A stretch of 64,000 nucleotides of DNA from Solobacterium sp. UBA3691 (GCA_002372175.1 DFIS01000021.1:30583-94582), one strand, 5' to 3'. Numbered from the stretch's first letter, positions 15,657 through 25,794 are shown. A program made the numbers and translations. The notes: generated from the sequence alone by a model not told the origin.

Positions 15657-17462
15657 TTATTTACCAAGAATATCCGCGAGTTTTTCGGCTTCATCGAGAA
15701 GCGACGCAAACTTGTTCAAAGCCAGATCGACCGGCTCCGGTGTAAGCAGATCGACACCGGCATGTTTCAGCTCATCCAGCGGATAGGCACTGCCGCCCAT
15801 TGCCAGGAATTCCAGATAGCGCATTGCGGCTTCCTCGCCCTCATGTCTGATCTTTTCGGAGAGAGCCACGGCACTGCTGTAGCCCGTCGCATATACATAG
15901 ACATAGAACGGACGGTAGAAATGCGGGATCCTTGCCCATTCGCAGCGGATCTCCTCATCTGCCTGCAGGCCTTCACCGAAGTACTTCTGCACAAGTCCGT
16001 AGTAGAGATCACAGAGGGATGTCTGATCCAGTGCTGCCCCGCGCTCTGCCATGGCATGTGCTTCTTTCTCAAACTCCGCAAACATCGTTTGTCTGTATAC
16101 CGTTCCCTTAAAGCCTTCCAGATACTGGTTGATCAGGACCAGACGCTTTTCGGGATCCGTTGTCTCTGCCAGCAGATTCTCGATCAGCAGGTTCTCGTTG
16201 ACCGTAGAAGCGACCTCTGCCACAAACAGCGTATACCCGGCATACTGCGGCGGCTGATGTGTGTTGGCCAGCCAGGTATGCATCGAATGTCCCATCTCAT
16301 GGGTGATCGTCGACACACTGTCGAGAGTACCTGTAAAGTTGGTCATGATAAACGGGTTGGAATCATATGTGCCGGAGGAATAGGCACCGCCGGACTTGCC
16401 TTTGTTCGGATAGACGTCGATCCACCGGGTTGCCAGACCCTCCCGTACCTTGGCCCCGTAGTCATCGCCGAGAGGCCTGACCGCCTCCAGCAGGAGCTCC
16501 GTTGCCTGTTCGTATGTGTAGCGTTCCTTACTGCCTTTCACTAACGGTGCATAGATATCATAACAGTGCAGCTCATCAACACCGAGAAGTCTCTGACGCA
16601 GTTTTACATATCTGTACATATCCGGCAGATGTTTCGTGACCGTATTGATCAGGTTGTCATAGACCTGTACAGGGATATTATTCTCCGCCATGGACATTTC
16701 CCGGGAACTGCCGTAATGACGGAACGAAGCTTCTGCCGTACTCGCTTTGACAGCTCCACTGTAACTTGCCGCAAATGTGTTGATATGCTGACGATAGGTC
16801 TTGTAGAAACTGCGGAAGGCATTCTCACGCAGAACACGGTCATTGCTCATCTGCAGGGAGATGAAATTGGAACCGTTCAGTTCATGGGTGCTGCCCTCGC
16901 CGTCCTTTACCGGTTCAAAGACAAGATCCGCATCCATCAGGTTGTCCGCGATCTGTGAAGGTGCCGCAAAGACCTCCGCAAAGCCGGCCATGATCCTCTC
17001 TTCGGCTGCACTCAGCGTATGCGGTTTCTTCTTCAGCAGCAGCTGCATGTTAAAGGCATACGGCTGCAGGCAGGGATCCTCCGCGATTGCTTTCAGCTGG
17101 TCATCCGGCAGGGACAATATCTCCGGCTGTGCAAAAGAGACAGCAGTCGCCGCCTGTACAAGCTTGACGTATGTTCTGCCGAACATCTTCTGGGCTGCCT
17201 CAGCCCGGGTGTCTTCACTGCGGCGCAGAGATACATATGCCTGCAGATTTTCCAGCTTCCGGCTCATCGCCATTTCCGTATCAAAATACCTGCGGATCGT
17301 CTCCGCATTGTTCAGCTTTCCCGCAAAGGCTGCTGTCTTTTCGATCTGTTCGTCGATCTCCTCAAAAGCCTTCTCCCAGGCTTCATCACTGACAAAAAGG
17401 GATGACAGATCCCATTTGTATTTCTCTTCTATCTCACTGCGTTCTTTCAGTTCTTCACTCAT
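15657..17462 (-). CDS. pepF: Oligoendopeptidase F
   Basis: A cytoplasmic M3B zinc metallopeptidase of 601 residues that cleaves short peptides. The zinc motif HEMGHSMH is at about 388-395, followed by EVASTVNENLLIE with the third ligand Glu. The N-terminal helical region (KYKWDLSSLF) is standard for PepF. AAGGAG precedes the ATG, which overlaps the end of the radical SAM gene upstream (ATGA). Confidence 0.95.
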   Translation of the reverse strand: MSEELKERSEIEEKYKWDLSSLFVSDEAWEKAFEEIDEQIEKTAAFAGKLNNAETIRRYFDTEMAMSRKLENLQAYVSLRRSEDTRAEAAQKMFGRTYVKLVQAATAVSFAQPEILSLPDDQLKAIAEDPCLQPYAFNMQLLLKKKPHTLSAAEERIMAGFAEVFAAPSQIADNLMDADLVFEPVKDGEGSTHELNGSNFISLQMSNDRVLRENAFRSFYKTYRQHINTFAASYSGAVKASTAEASFRHYGSSREMSMAENNIPVQVYDNLINTVTKHLPDMYRYVKLRQRLLGVDELHCYDIYAPLVKGSKERYTYEQATELLLEAVRPLGDDYGAKVREGLATRWIDVYPNKGKSGGAYSSGTYDSNPFIMTNFTGTLDSVSTITHEMGHSMHTWLANTHQPPQYAGYTLFVAEVASTVNENLLIENLLAETTDPEKRLVLINQYLEGFKGTVYRQTMFAEFEKEAHAMAERGAALDQTSLCDLYYGLVQKYFGEGLQADEEIRCEWARIPHFYRPFYVYVYATGYSSAVALSEKIRHEGEEAAMRYLEFLAMGGSAYPLDELKHAGVDLLTPEPVDLALNKFASLLDEAEKLADILGK

Positions 17463-18613
17463 TTTCCGGTCTCCTTTGTCTGTATTAGTGTTTTCATGAT
17501 CTCCGCAGAGCTTTTCCCTTCTCTGCTTAACTGCATTGCCTGTTTTAACAGCGGTACTGCATACTCAAAATACGCATACAGTCCCTCACAAAGATAATAC
17601 ACATTTGTCTCTCTGTCACGGTCTTTGGGACATCCGCCGCTGCAGATAAACAGATACGGACAGCTTTTACAGCGTTCACTGACATCTTTTTTACGCATGC
17701 CAAACGCCTTCTGGGCTGGCGAAGACGCAAGTTCCGCAAGCGATGTCTCCCGGATATTGCCCAGTTTATGATATCTGTCAACGAAATGATCACAGCTGTA
17801 TACACTGCCGTCACGCTCTGTGATCAGTACATCGCCGCATGTCTCCGCAAACCAGCAGACATTCGGTTTCTGTCCCGAAAGCACAAGCGCCGTCTCCGCA
17901 AAGATCTGTACATTGGTCTTCCCAAGGTCATGGCGGATCCACTCCCGGAAGACTTCCTTCAAGAATCTGCCGTAGCTTTCCGGAGTTACCGAATCCGGTG
18001 TTGTCTTCCCGTTTTCATCATATCTGACGATCGGTATAAACTGTATCCATCCTGTGTGAAATGAACGCAGAGACTGGTAGACGGCCCTGGCAGAACGTGC
18101 TGTATCCTCCGTTACCGTACACAGAAGATCAGGGAGAATACCATGATCCTTCAGCAGCTTCACTGCCTTACTGACACGTTCATAGGTACCCTGATCACCG
18201 GCATCCACCCTGTACAGATCATGAACATACCGGTTTCCGTCGATACTGACACCGATGTCAAACTTCTCTCTCTGCAGGAATGAACACCACTTCTCATCGA
18301 GAAGCAGTCCGTTAGTCTGGATATTGTTCCAGCAGGTCTTTCCTTTCGGCAGGTATTTCTTCTGCAGCCTGACGGCTTCCTCGAAGAAGTCAAGACCTGC
18401 CAGTGTCGGCTCACCGCCGTGCCACGTAAAAGAAACCGTATCCCCCGCGGAGGATGCGATATAGTCACGGATATACTGTTCCAGAAGATCTGCCGGCATG
18501 CGGATATTGGTAAAGTCCTCACCGTTATCCGCATTCAGATAATAACAGTACTTGCAGCGCATGTTGCAGAAAGAACCGACAGGCTTGGCCATTGTCACAA
18601 ATGATGCGGTCAT
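17459..18613 (-). CDS. Radical SAM protein, anaerobic sulfatase-maturase (anSME) type with SPASM domain
   Basis: A 384-residue enzyme using a radical SAM 4Fe-4S cluster (CNMRCKYCYY near residue 20) and auxiliary clusters in a C-terminal SPASM domain (CKSCPYLFICSGGCPKDR). The body motifs VSFTWHGGEPTLAG and NGLLLDEKWCSFL, and CDHFVDRYHKLGN, match enzymes that convert an active-site Cys or Ser of sulfatases to formylglycine under anaerobic conditions. No sulfatase lies in this window, so its target must be elsewhere, or it may act on another peptide. Start 18613 is chosen because GGAG lies just upstream, and the longer frame to 18652 runs through the terminator hairpin of the previous gene. Confidence 0.85.
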   Translation of the reverse strand: MTASFVTMAKPVGSFCNMRCKYCYYLNADNGEDFTNIRMPADLLEQYIRDYIASSAGDTVSFTWHGGEPTLAGLDFFEEAVRLQKKYLPKGKTCWNNIQTNGLLLDEKWCSFLQREKFDIGVSIDGNRYVHDLYRVDAGDQGTYERVSKAVKLLKDHGILPDLLCTVTEDTARSARAVYQSLRSFHTGWIQFIPIVRYDENGKTTPDSVTPESYGRFLKEVFREWIRHDLGKTNVQIFAETALVLSGQKPNVCWFAETCGDVLITERDGSVYSCDHFVDRYHKLGNIRETSLAELASSPAQKAFGMRKKDVSERCKSCPYLFICSGGCPKDRDRETNVYYLCEGLYAYFEYAVPLLKQAMQLSREGKSSAEIMKTLIQTKETGK

Positions 18614-18628
18614 ATGTCTCCATGTGAA

Positions 18629-18654
18629 GGATGACCGGGTAAGCCCGGTCATCC
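18629..18654 (-). terminator. Strong hairpin between the dienelactone hydrolase and radical SAM genes
   Basis: An 11-bp perfect stem (GGATGACCGGG / CCCGGTCATCC) with a 4-nt loop, 11 nt after the hydrolase stop. No long T-run follows, so read-through into the radical SAM gene is possible. Confidence 0.65.
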
Positions 18655-18665
18655 TCTTGTCATTA

Positions 18666-19424
18666 TTATCTTAAATGTTTTTCGAAGAAAGCAAATACTT
18701 TTTCCCATGAATCCATGGCAGCTTCCTGTCTGTACATGGGCTTATCGTAGTACCAGATACCGTGTCCGGCTCCTTCATACCGATGGAACTCATAGTCCTT
18801 TCCAAGCTCCTTCAGTATCCTTTCGGTCTCATCGACCTGTTCGGGATCAGGGTTTCTGTCCTCATTGCCGAAGATACCAAGCAGAGGAATGTCCAGGTCC
18901 TTGGCATATTCGATCGGAGCTACCGGTCTTGAAGGTGTTGCCTCGGTCTGGATCACACCGCCGCCCCAGCAGTCTACCGCTGCGTCAAAGCCTTCCACCG
19001 TGCATGCGGCCAGGAAAGCATGTCTGCCGCCCGAGCACATACCGATGACACCGACTTTGCCGTTGGATGTCTGCTGTGTTTTCAGGAATGCAAGTGAACC
19101 TGCGGTATCATCCATAACATCCTTGTCAGGTACACCGCCCTGTTCCCTTGCCTGTTTAGCGACTTCGGCAGGGAGACCTGTTCCGACTCTTCCGTAGATA
19201 TCCGGACAGATGACCGCGTAACCATGCTGTGTAAAACGTCTGGCTGTTTCTCTCTGCCATTCATCCCATCCGGGCATATGCGGAATCAGAACGATACCGG
19301 GGTAGGGTCCTGCCCCAAGCGGACGGGAATAATATGCATTGATTGCATCTCCTTTACGGCTGGGAATCGTAACCGTTTCCGCAATCATTCCCTCGTAGGC
19401 ACCTGTGTCTAATTTATTCCACAT
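18666..19424 (-). CDS. Dienelactone hydrolase family protein
   Basis: A 252-residue alpha/beta hydrolase. The nucleophile elbow GMCSGGRHAF carries the Cys typical of dienelactone hydrolases. The acid is expected in FGNEDRNPDPEQ and the His is in YEGAGHGIWYYD. Substrates in gut-type anaerobes are usually unknown esters. Start 19424 is supported by GGAGG about 9 nt upstream; the longer frame to 19496 would overlap the divergent GNAT gene. It ends at a strong hairpin. Confidence 0.87.
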   Translation of the reverse strand: MWNKLDTGAYEGMIAETVTIPSRKGDAINAYYSRPLGAGPYPGIVLIPHMPGWDEWQRETARRFTQHGYAVICPDIYGRVGTGLPAEVAKQAREQGGVPDKDVMDDTAGSLAFLKTQQTSNGKVGVIGMCSGGRHAFLAACTVEGFDAAVDCWGGGVIQTEATPSRPVAPIEYAKDLDIPLLGIFGNEDRNPDPEQVDETERILKELGKDYEFHRYEGAGHGIWYYDKPMYRQEAAMDSWEKVFAFFEKHLR

Positions 19425-19444
19425 GATGATCTGCCTCCATTCTT

Positions 19445-19450
19445 TATAAT
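19445..19450 (+). promoter_or_regulatory. -10 box of the GNAT gene
   Basis: A perfect TATAAT 17 nt before the ATG at 19468. The implied leader is only about 10 nt and carries no Shine-Dalgarno sequence. Confidence 0.5.
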
Positions 19451-19467
19451 CATGGTAACATACAATC

Positions 19468-20019
19468 ATGACCGCCTGCGATACCAACATTTTCACTATG
19501 TCAAATATTAACGGGAACGATCCCCGGCTGAAAGAGATACATACGCTCTACCGGCAGGCCTTCCCTGCCGATGAACGCATTCCCTTTCGCATACTTCTGT
19601 CCATGCGCAATGCCCAAAGACACCTGTATGCCTTTTACCGTGAAGACATTCTTTACGGCTTTGTGTTTCTCTATCATGGTGAAAGCTTTATGTTTATCCA
19701 TTATCTGGCTGTATGCGAGCCATACCGCGGACATGGATATGGCAGTATGTTTCTGCAGATGATCCGTTCTGCCGACCCTGATCTACCGGTTCTGCTGGAG
19801 GTAGAGACACCTGACACTTCTTCCGCAATGCATGAGCAGCAGCTCAGACGGCTGTCTTTTTACCGGCACAGCGGCTTTGTCCTGACGGATATCCGCTATC
19901 TGTTCTACGGCGTGGATTATACACTGATGGTCTGCGGAGATCCTGTCACCAGAGAAGAGTATGACAGACATTTTCATGAGATCTGGAACCGGGCGATCCA
20001 CATGCGTTATCTGGATTAA
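19468..20019 (+). CDS. GNAT family N-acetyltransferase
   Basis: A 183-residue acetyltransferase. The acetyl-CoA pyrophosphate loop is CEPYRGHGYGSMFLQMI, after FIHYLAVC, the usual beta4-alpha3 arrangement. RRLSFYRHSGF is the C-terminal motif B region. Substrate is unknown. It is divergent from the dienelactone hydrolase gene with a gap of about 40 nt. No ribosome site precedes either Met 1 or Met 11, so the exact start is uncertain. A hairpin follows the stop by about 33 nt and is shared with the convergent giant surface-protein gene. Confidence 0.82.
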   Translation: MTACDTNIFTMSNINGNDPRLKEIHTLYRQAFPADERIPFRILLSMRNAQRHLYAFYREDILYGFVFLYHGESFMFIHYLAVCEPYRGHGYGSMFLQMIRSADPDLPVLLEVETPDTSSAMHEQQLRRLSFYRHSGFVLTDIRYLFYGVDYTLMVCGDPVTREEYDRHFHEIWNRAIHMRYLD

Positions 20020-20052
20020 CAGGATCATCTATTCCTTTGAGGCAGTATTTAA

Positions 20053-20084
20053 AGAGACCCTGCGGTCATCCCGCACGGGTCTCT
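20053..20084. terminator. Bidirectional terminator between GNAT and the first BspA-like gene
   Basis: An 8-bp outer stem AGAGACCC/GGGTCTCT with an inner TGCGG/CCGCA stem, flanked by AAA on the left and TCTTTC on the right. The same hairpin sequence is repeated after the third giant gene (31764-31795) and, slightly altered, at 38519-38550. Confidence 0.8.
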
Positions 20085-20118
20085 TCTTTCGTTGCCTGTC
20101 TGCTTATTTCGCAGATCT

Positions 20119-23100
20119 TTACTTCAGGGTCACCTTGACATTGAACGTCGTATTCGGCTTCGCTGTCTCATTGCCCTTCATGAATACCTGGATCTTCACC
20201 GTTCCGCCCTTATACTTCAGGTTCGCAGGAAGTTCATTACTGTTGAACGCAATCGCGTATGTATCATTTCCGAGTTCTCTCATCGTAAAGACTTCTCTGC
20301 CTCCCGCCTTCGGTGATACAAAGCTGATCCTGTCGATGCCGCTTACTGCTTCATCCGTCAGACTGATCGTTACCTCCGCATAGCTGAATCTGTCCTGCTT
20401 ATACACTTCCGCTTTCTTCTTGTCGATCACTGCCGATGATCTGCCCTGTTTGACTGTCAGCTTCGCAGGCTTCGATGTGATCGTTGTCTCTGTGCCGTTG
20501 ACCTTGTATGTCGCTGTTACCGTGTACTTGTCTGTATGCAGTACCTTTGCGCCATCCCTGATCGAGACCGCGATACTTCCGTCTTCGTTCTCTTCCCAGT
20601 TGAACTTCTCCGTCACATCTGTTTTGGCTTTGTTTGTGATCGTGACATTGCTCAGTTCATACTCGAAGCAGTTCTTGAACGCCGGTGTCAGATTTACGGC
20701 TGTATCAGGACGCAGAACATCGATCGTTCCTTTGCCCTTTAATGTTACTGACTGTGCTGCAGCTTTATCGACAACCGTAAACCTCACCGTCTTCTCTGCA
20801 GTTACTGTACCGCCGTCAGCCTTGACCGCCGCCGTATATGTGCCAGTCTGCAGACCTTCCCCGGCCGTCAGAACGATCACATTATCTTCGATATCGATAT
20901 CGAAATGATCCTTTACATCCGTACGGGATGCATCCGTGATGCTCAGGACTTCATATGCTGCCGCATCTTTGTTAAAGTTCTTCGTTGCAGCTGTGATTTT
21001 CACAAGACTGCCGGGGATACTCAGATTGATCGATCCTGCAGGCTTCAGTGTCAGTGCCATAGCGGATGCCTGTTTCAGTGTCTTCACTGTTACCGGATAT
21101 TCAACACCATCAATACTGAGATAGACCTTGAAGGTTCTTGCCTTACTGCCGTCAAAACTTTCTTCTGTCGTCGCATAGAACTGTCCATCGTGGATGCCGG
21201 TCATCAGCCCAAAAGCCTCAAAATCTGCTGCACCGGCGGTATTCTGCTCACTCCTGTTCCCTTCGGCGATTCTCGAAACAACAACATCATCCTCTTCAAA
21301 TACCGCAGGTGTGATCTTCCAAGTCGTAACTCCTGTGTCATCGGTTCCCGGATTGATCGTCAGTGACGCGGGTTTGATCGTCAGTTTCGGCTTTGTCGGT
21401 GCAGCCTTGACTGTCACTTTCGTATTCACCGGTACTGCCCATCCTGCAAGCTGTACCTGAAGATTCATCTTTACATTCTTCTTCAGGTTCTTGTTGCTTT
21501 CCTGTGCTCCAAGATTATAGCAGATGTATGTATTTCCGCCGTATTCTTCAAGGTCAAGCCATGGAATCGTATCTGTTGTTGTGATACTTTCCACTGTTCC
21601 GCCCTTCACCTTCAGTACTTTCTCATCGTCCATGAAACTGTTCAGTGTAACTGCTGATACCGTTACCTTCGGCAGCTTCTTGTCTACAGTGATCTTCAGT
21701 ACCTGATCGGAGGTGTAAGGTTTACCGTCAATGACTACCGTGATCGCGGACTTATAACTGCTCTTGACTGTCTTCAACACAGCTGCATCTGTTGTTACAT
21801 ATTCTGCCTTCGGTATGATCTCTACCGTCAGATCATCATATACTTTCAGATCGAAGATGTTCGATACTACCCGGTTCGTAAACTCCGCACTCTCGATCTT
21901 CGCTGTCTCCTGTTCAGCCTCTTCTTCATCCTCTGAAGCATCATCGCTCATGATTCCCGAGCCTTCCAGATTCTGCTGCAGTGTCAGCTGTACCCGCACC
22001 GGTGTATAGTTCGTTGACAGCAGTGCTACCTTCGCCTTGGTATCGATCAGCCGTACTCCGTATTCCTTCAGATCTTCACGGATATCCTTCGTGATCACAT
22101 CAACACGGCAGCGTGCATAATACTCTGCTCCGCTCTGGTCTGTGATCGTTGCCAGTACATATGCTGTGCCTTCTGTTTCTCCCGCTGTTACCAGACCGTC
22201 TTCGACAGTGATGATCTCTGTGGCTTCTTCTCCATATGGCGTATTCACACTGTTCTCTGTTGACCATGTCACACCCGCTGTCTGGAAGCCTTCCGGTGCC
22301 ACTACACTCAGTTTCAATGATTCGCCATGGTCCAGAATAATATATTCATGGTCTAGTGCGACAGGATTACGCTCATCTTCATCAGTATTCTCTTTATTCA
22401 GCACCTTGACCGTAAAGCTGAGTTCTGCACCATCCTTCAAATGGTAGATGCGGCCCTGCACAGTAGATCCGTCGATACTGCTTGCGGAAGTCATATCTTC
22501 TACAAGAACCGGTCCGTTTGTGAGTTCTGCGTTTACGAGAACATTTACTGTTCTGTTTCCGGCTTTTAGATCTGCAGGATCATAATCCAATGTATAGTCA
22601 GAGCTTTCCAGTTCCACGCCGTCAAGTTTGACTACCATCGAAGAAGTATCCAGTTCATCTCCTGCTGCCACTCGCTTCGGTGTATTCTCAACAGTCAATT
22701 CTACTTCAGAAGGAACAGGCTGGCTGTTTATTTCTCCGGCATAACTCTTATATGCAAGGAAGTTGATACCTTCATTTGTGTAAACCACACTGACTTCAGG
22801 AGGAATCGCAAGCAGATTATTCTCCGCTAGATATCCACCATCGTGCATTGTTTCAATCATCGGATCGCCGGCAATGATCAGCTGCAGCTCACCGTCCGCT
22901 GATTTACCAGCTCCGCTGTATTCTGCACTGCCCGGTGTATAGTAATCTGTACGGGCAAACGCATCATCCTCGATCAGCGTTACTGATTCAGGAATATAAA
23001 GCAGCGTTCCATTCAGGGCACACTTGAAAGCACCCCAATTGATCTTCTGCAGAGTATTCGGGAGTGAAACCAGTTCGAGATTATCCGCGCCGTCAAACAT

Positions 23101-25794
23101 GAAGTCACCCAGTTCGGTCACACCGTCCTCGACAACAACCTTCCTCAGCAGCGCATCTCCCTGGAATACATAATCTCCGTATTCAACACCGTTTAGAATT
23201 ACTGCTTCTTCAAGACCGGACATAGCAAACGCTCTGTCACCGATCCTCTTCAGTGCATCGGGGTTACTGAAATTCACATGTTTCAGAGAGAGGCATCCCT
23301 GGAATGCCTCAGCAGGAATCTCTTCGACATCATACATAAAGTTGACAGTCTCGATCGTCGGCAGCATTTTCAGATACTTAGTGCCTGTGTTAGATGTTGC
23401 AGGAACATAAAGATTCAGTGTTTTCGGTGCTGTCGCAAAGATTGACATATCCCGATCAAAATAGCTGTTGTAGCCGTCGTTGGAAGTAGAGGGAATCGGA
23501 TAATGGCTGGCACTATCGTTGAGTACCGCAAACAGCTGAGCTGTACACAGGTCAGGTGATTCCGCCCGCCAGTTCAGTGTCTCAAGCTTTGTGTTATCTG
23601 CGAGAGCACCGCCATGCAGATACTTAATATGCTCAGGAATCGTAATTTCGGTAATCGAAGTGCCGGCAATTGCCTTATATTCGATCCTTTCGAAATTCGT
23701 TCCCGCCAGAATATCATCAGTCAAAGAGATACAGCCGTTAAATGCTTCTGTCCCGATCGTTGTCTGATAAGGAGTGAATGTTATCTGACTGAGATTCTTA
23801 CAGTTATAAAATGATTTATGCGGAATATAGTTATTGGTAGAATCCCCGAAGATAACACCTTTAATGCCGGCTCCCGCAAATTGTTCGGTACCGAACTGGA
23901 TTTGGGTGTTTCCGCCGCCATAGTTTACTTCTATTCCGAAATCCGCTGTGGTCAGGTCAATGATCATTCCGCCGGCAGGATCAAATGCATTTTTAAATGC
24001 ATAGCTCTTTATTTTGCCAAGTTTGATCTCAAACGACTTGAGCGCAGAGCAGTTTTCAAATGAACTTGTGCCGATATCGATCAGATGAGCATTGGAAGCT
24101 TTTACCGTGGTCAGATTCTTTGCGTTATAGAAAGCACGATACGGAATCTCTTCGACTTTTTCAGCACTGCCTAAATTCACGCCGTACACGTTACTGTTTC
24201 CAAACACATCGGTTGATGAATACTGCGTTCTTCTGAAATTTCCAACAGATGTCAGATCCAGGATCTGTTTTGAATCAGGGCTGAATGCTTCATAAAAAGC
24301 CCATGATTCCACACGTGAGATCTTTGGTTCAAAGACTTTCAGGGCTGTACATTTTTCAAAAGCTGAAGGCCCTGCAGTTATAACCGTATTTCCCCCATAG
24401 ACGTTTTCCAAGGCGGGATTATCATAAAACATCAGATTGTGTAAATACAGTGAGTCTGCTTTCGGAAGTGTTACAGACTGCAGACCGCTGAATGCAAACA
24501 CCGCATATTTTCCAAGATATGTGAGTTTTGACAGATCTGCATTTACCTTTCCTGCCGGATCAAAAGCATGTATGAATGAACAGGATTCGATGCTCTTCAC
24601 CTTCGTGAAATCGAGTGTCTTCAATGCTGTACAATCAACAAATGCTCCATACCCAATTGTATCGATCGTTCCGCTGATCTTTACTGTCTGCAGTTTATCG
24701 CACCCGTAGAATGTGTAGGCAGGAATCGTCGGTGCTCCGCTTGTCTTCAGGCTCTTCGGAAGATTGATCGACGTAATGCCGCTGAACATGAAGGCACCAG
24801 TGCCAATGAACTCTACAGAATCAGGAAGCGTCACGGATGTAATATTCTTACATCCTGCCAGTGCATGTGCCAAAATACAGATCGTTCCGGCCTTGACCTT
24901 GAACGGTCCGCTGTAATTCGGATCAACACGCACAAGACACTTACCTGCATAGTAAGCCCCGTCTGTATAGCGCGAAGAAATATAACCCGGGATATCATTT
25001 ATCGGTTTGTTTTCATCCGGTTTATTGATCAGAAAAGCACTGCTGTTTGTTTTCGGGTTCGGACCATAATCACTTGCATATACCTGTGTCGTATCCGAAT
25101 AGTAATCCATCCATACACTGCCGCCGGAAGAGCTATATGCAAAACCATACAGATTTGCTGCTATCTCCCGAATCGTGTCCGGAAAACTGAATGAAGCTAT
25201 ATTGTTCTGATTATCATACAGCACTTTGTTAGGCTGAAAAACAGTTACTTTTTTTCCGTTAAATGAAGCTGGAATCGTGATATCTACATCAGTCCCGCTG
25301 ACTTCCGCAAGCATCACACTCAGATTGCCGTCAGTTCTCTCTACATAAGTCAGAGAATATCCGTCACTTTCCGGCGCATTGATCACAACAGTCTCAAAAG
25401 CCGTACTATCGTCGCTTACGTCTTCCTGAGCAGCAGGCTCTTCTTCCGTATCATCGTCCGGCAAAGATTCTGCAGGATCTTCTGATTCAGCTGGTTCTTC
25501 CTCCTGGGTGATCTCTGTCAAACCCTCTTCCGGATCGGAATCGATAACCTCAGCATCCTCGGAAGACTCATCTTCATCGATCGTTTCCTCGTCGATTTCT
25601 TCAGGTTCTGTCTCCTCGATCTCCTCGGGATCATCCTCTTCAATGATTTCTGTTTCTGTGCTCTCTTCCTGAGAAATGACCTCCTCGGTTATCTCCTCCG
25701 TTGTTCCTTCGTCGGGTTCACCTTCAGCTTTGACCGTGGAAGGCATGCTAAAAAACATACATGCAGAAATCATCAGCATCAAGAATCGTTTCAT
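20119..25794 (-). CDS. Giant secreted BspA-type leucine-rich-repeat protein 1
   Basis: An 1891-residue surface protein. A signal peptide occupies about residues 1-23 (ending PSTVKA), followed by a Glu/Asp/Thr-rich acidic linker to about 120. LRR_5/BspA repeats cover roughly 150-1010; examples are LAGCKNITSVTLPDSVEFIG and FEKCTALKVFEPKI. Ig-like Big domains follow (for example AAGDELDTSSMVVKLDG, then GESLKLSVVAPEGFQTAGVTW). The last 650 or so residues form a module shared with the next two genes, ending NVKVTLK. There is no LPXTG motif, C-terminal hydrophobic segment, choline-binding repeat or SLH domain, so the anchoring mode is unknown. Such proteins are usually adhesins or interaction proteins. 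The promoter is at 25864-25869, with a purine-rich ribosome site (GGTGGGG). Confidence 0.9.
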   Translation of the reverse strand: MKRFLMLMISACMFFSMPSTVKAEGEPDEGTTEEITEEVISQEESTETEIIEEDDPEEIEETEPEEIDEETIDEDESSEDAEVIDSDPEEGLTEITQEEEPAESEDPAESLPDDDTEEEPAAQEDVSDDSTAFETVVINAPESDGYSLTYVERTDGNLSVMLAEVSGTDVDITIPASFNGKKVTVFQPNKVLYDNQNNIASFSFPDTIREIAANLYGFAYSSSGGSVWMDYYSDTTQVYASDYGPNPKTNSSAFLINKPDENKPINDIPGYISSRYTDGAYYAGKCLVRVDPNYSGPFKVKAGTICILAHALAGCKNITSVTLPDSVEFIGTGAFMFSGITSINLPKSLKTSGAPTIPAYTFYGCDKLQTVKISGTIDTIGYGAFVDCTALKTLDFTKVKSIESCSFIHAFDPAGKVNADLSKLTYLGKYAVFAFSGLQSVTLPKADSLYLHNLMFYDNPALENVYGGNTVITAGPSAFEKCTALKVFEPKISRVESWAFYEAFSPDSKQILDLTSVGNFRRTQYSSTDVFGNSNVYGVNLGSAEKVEEIPYRAFYNAKNLTTVKASNAHLIDIGTSSFENCSALKSFEIKLGKIKSYAFKNAFDPAGGMIIDLTTADFGIEVNYGGGNTQIQFGTEQFAGAGIKGVIFGDSTNNYIPHKSFYNCKNLSQITFTPYQTTIGTEAFNGCISLTDDILAGTNFERIEYKAIAGTSITEITIPEHIKYLHGGALADNTKLETLNWRAESPDLCTAQLFAVLNDSASHYPIPSTSNDGYNSYFDRDMSIFATAPKTLNLYVPATSNTGTKYLKMLPTIETVNFMYDVEEIPAEAFQGCLSLKHVNFSNPDALKRIGDRAFAMSGLEEAVILNGVEYGDYVFQGDALLRKVVVEDGVTELGDFMFDGADNLELVSLPNTLQKINWGAFKCALNGTLLYIPESVTLIEDDAFARTDYYTPGSAEYSGAGKSADGELQLIIAGDPMIETMHDGGYLAENNLLAIPPEVSVVYTNEGINFLAYKSYAGEINSQPVPSEVELTVENTPKRVAAGDELDTSSMVVKLDGVELESSDYTLDYDPADLKAGNRTVNVLVNAELTNGPVLVEDMTSASSIDGSTVQGRIYHLKDGAELSFTVKVLNKENTDEDERNPVALDHEYIILDHGESLKLSVVAPEGFQTAGVTWSTENSVNTPYGEEATEIITVEDGLVTAGETEGTAYVLATITDQSGAEYYARCRVDVITKDIREDLKEYGVRLIDTKAKVALLSTNYTPVRVQLTLQQNLEGSGIMSDDASEDEEEAEQETAKIESAEFTNRVVSNIFDLKVYDDLTVEIIPKAEYVTTDAAVLKTVKSSYKSAITVVIDGKPYTSDQVLKITVDKKLPKVTVSAVTLNSFMDDEKVLKVKGGTVESITTTDTIPWLDLEEYGGNTYICYNLGAQESNKNLKKNVKMNLQVQLAGWAVPVNTKVTVKAAPTKPKLTIKPASLTINPGTDDTGVTTWKITPAVFEEDDVVVSRIAEGNRSEQNTAGAADFEAFGLMTGIHDGQFYATTEESFDGSKARTFKVYLSIDGVEYPVTVKTLKQASAMALTLKPAGSINLSIPGSLVKITAATKNFNKDAAAYEVLSITDASRTDVKDHFDIDIEDNVIVLTAGEGLQTGTYTAAVKADGGTVTAEKTVRFTVVDKAAAQSVTLKGKGTIDVLRPDTAVNLTPAFKNCFEYELSNVTITNKAKTDVTEKFNWEENEDGSIAVSIRDGAKVLHTDKYTVTATYKVNGTETTITSKPAKLTVKQGRSSAVIDKKKAEVYKQDRFSYAEVTISLTDEAVSGIDRISFVSPKAGGREVFTMRELGNDTYAIAFNSNELPANLKYKGGTVKIQVFMKGNETAKPNTTFNVKVTLK

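Noticed and set aside
19424..19496. Longer N-terminus for the dienelactone hydrolase
   Set aside because: It would overlap the divergent GNAT gene, and the good GGAGG site points to 19424.
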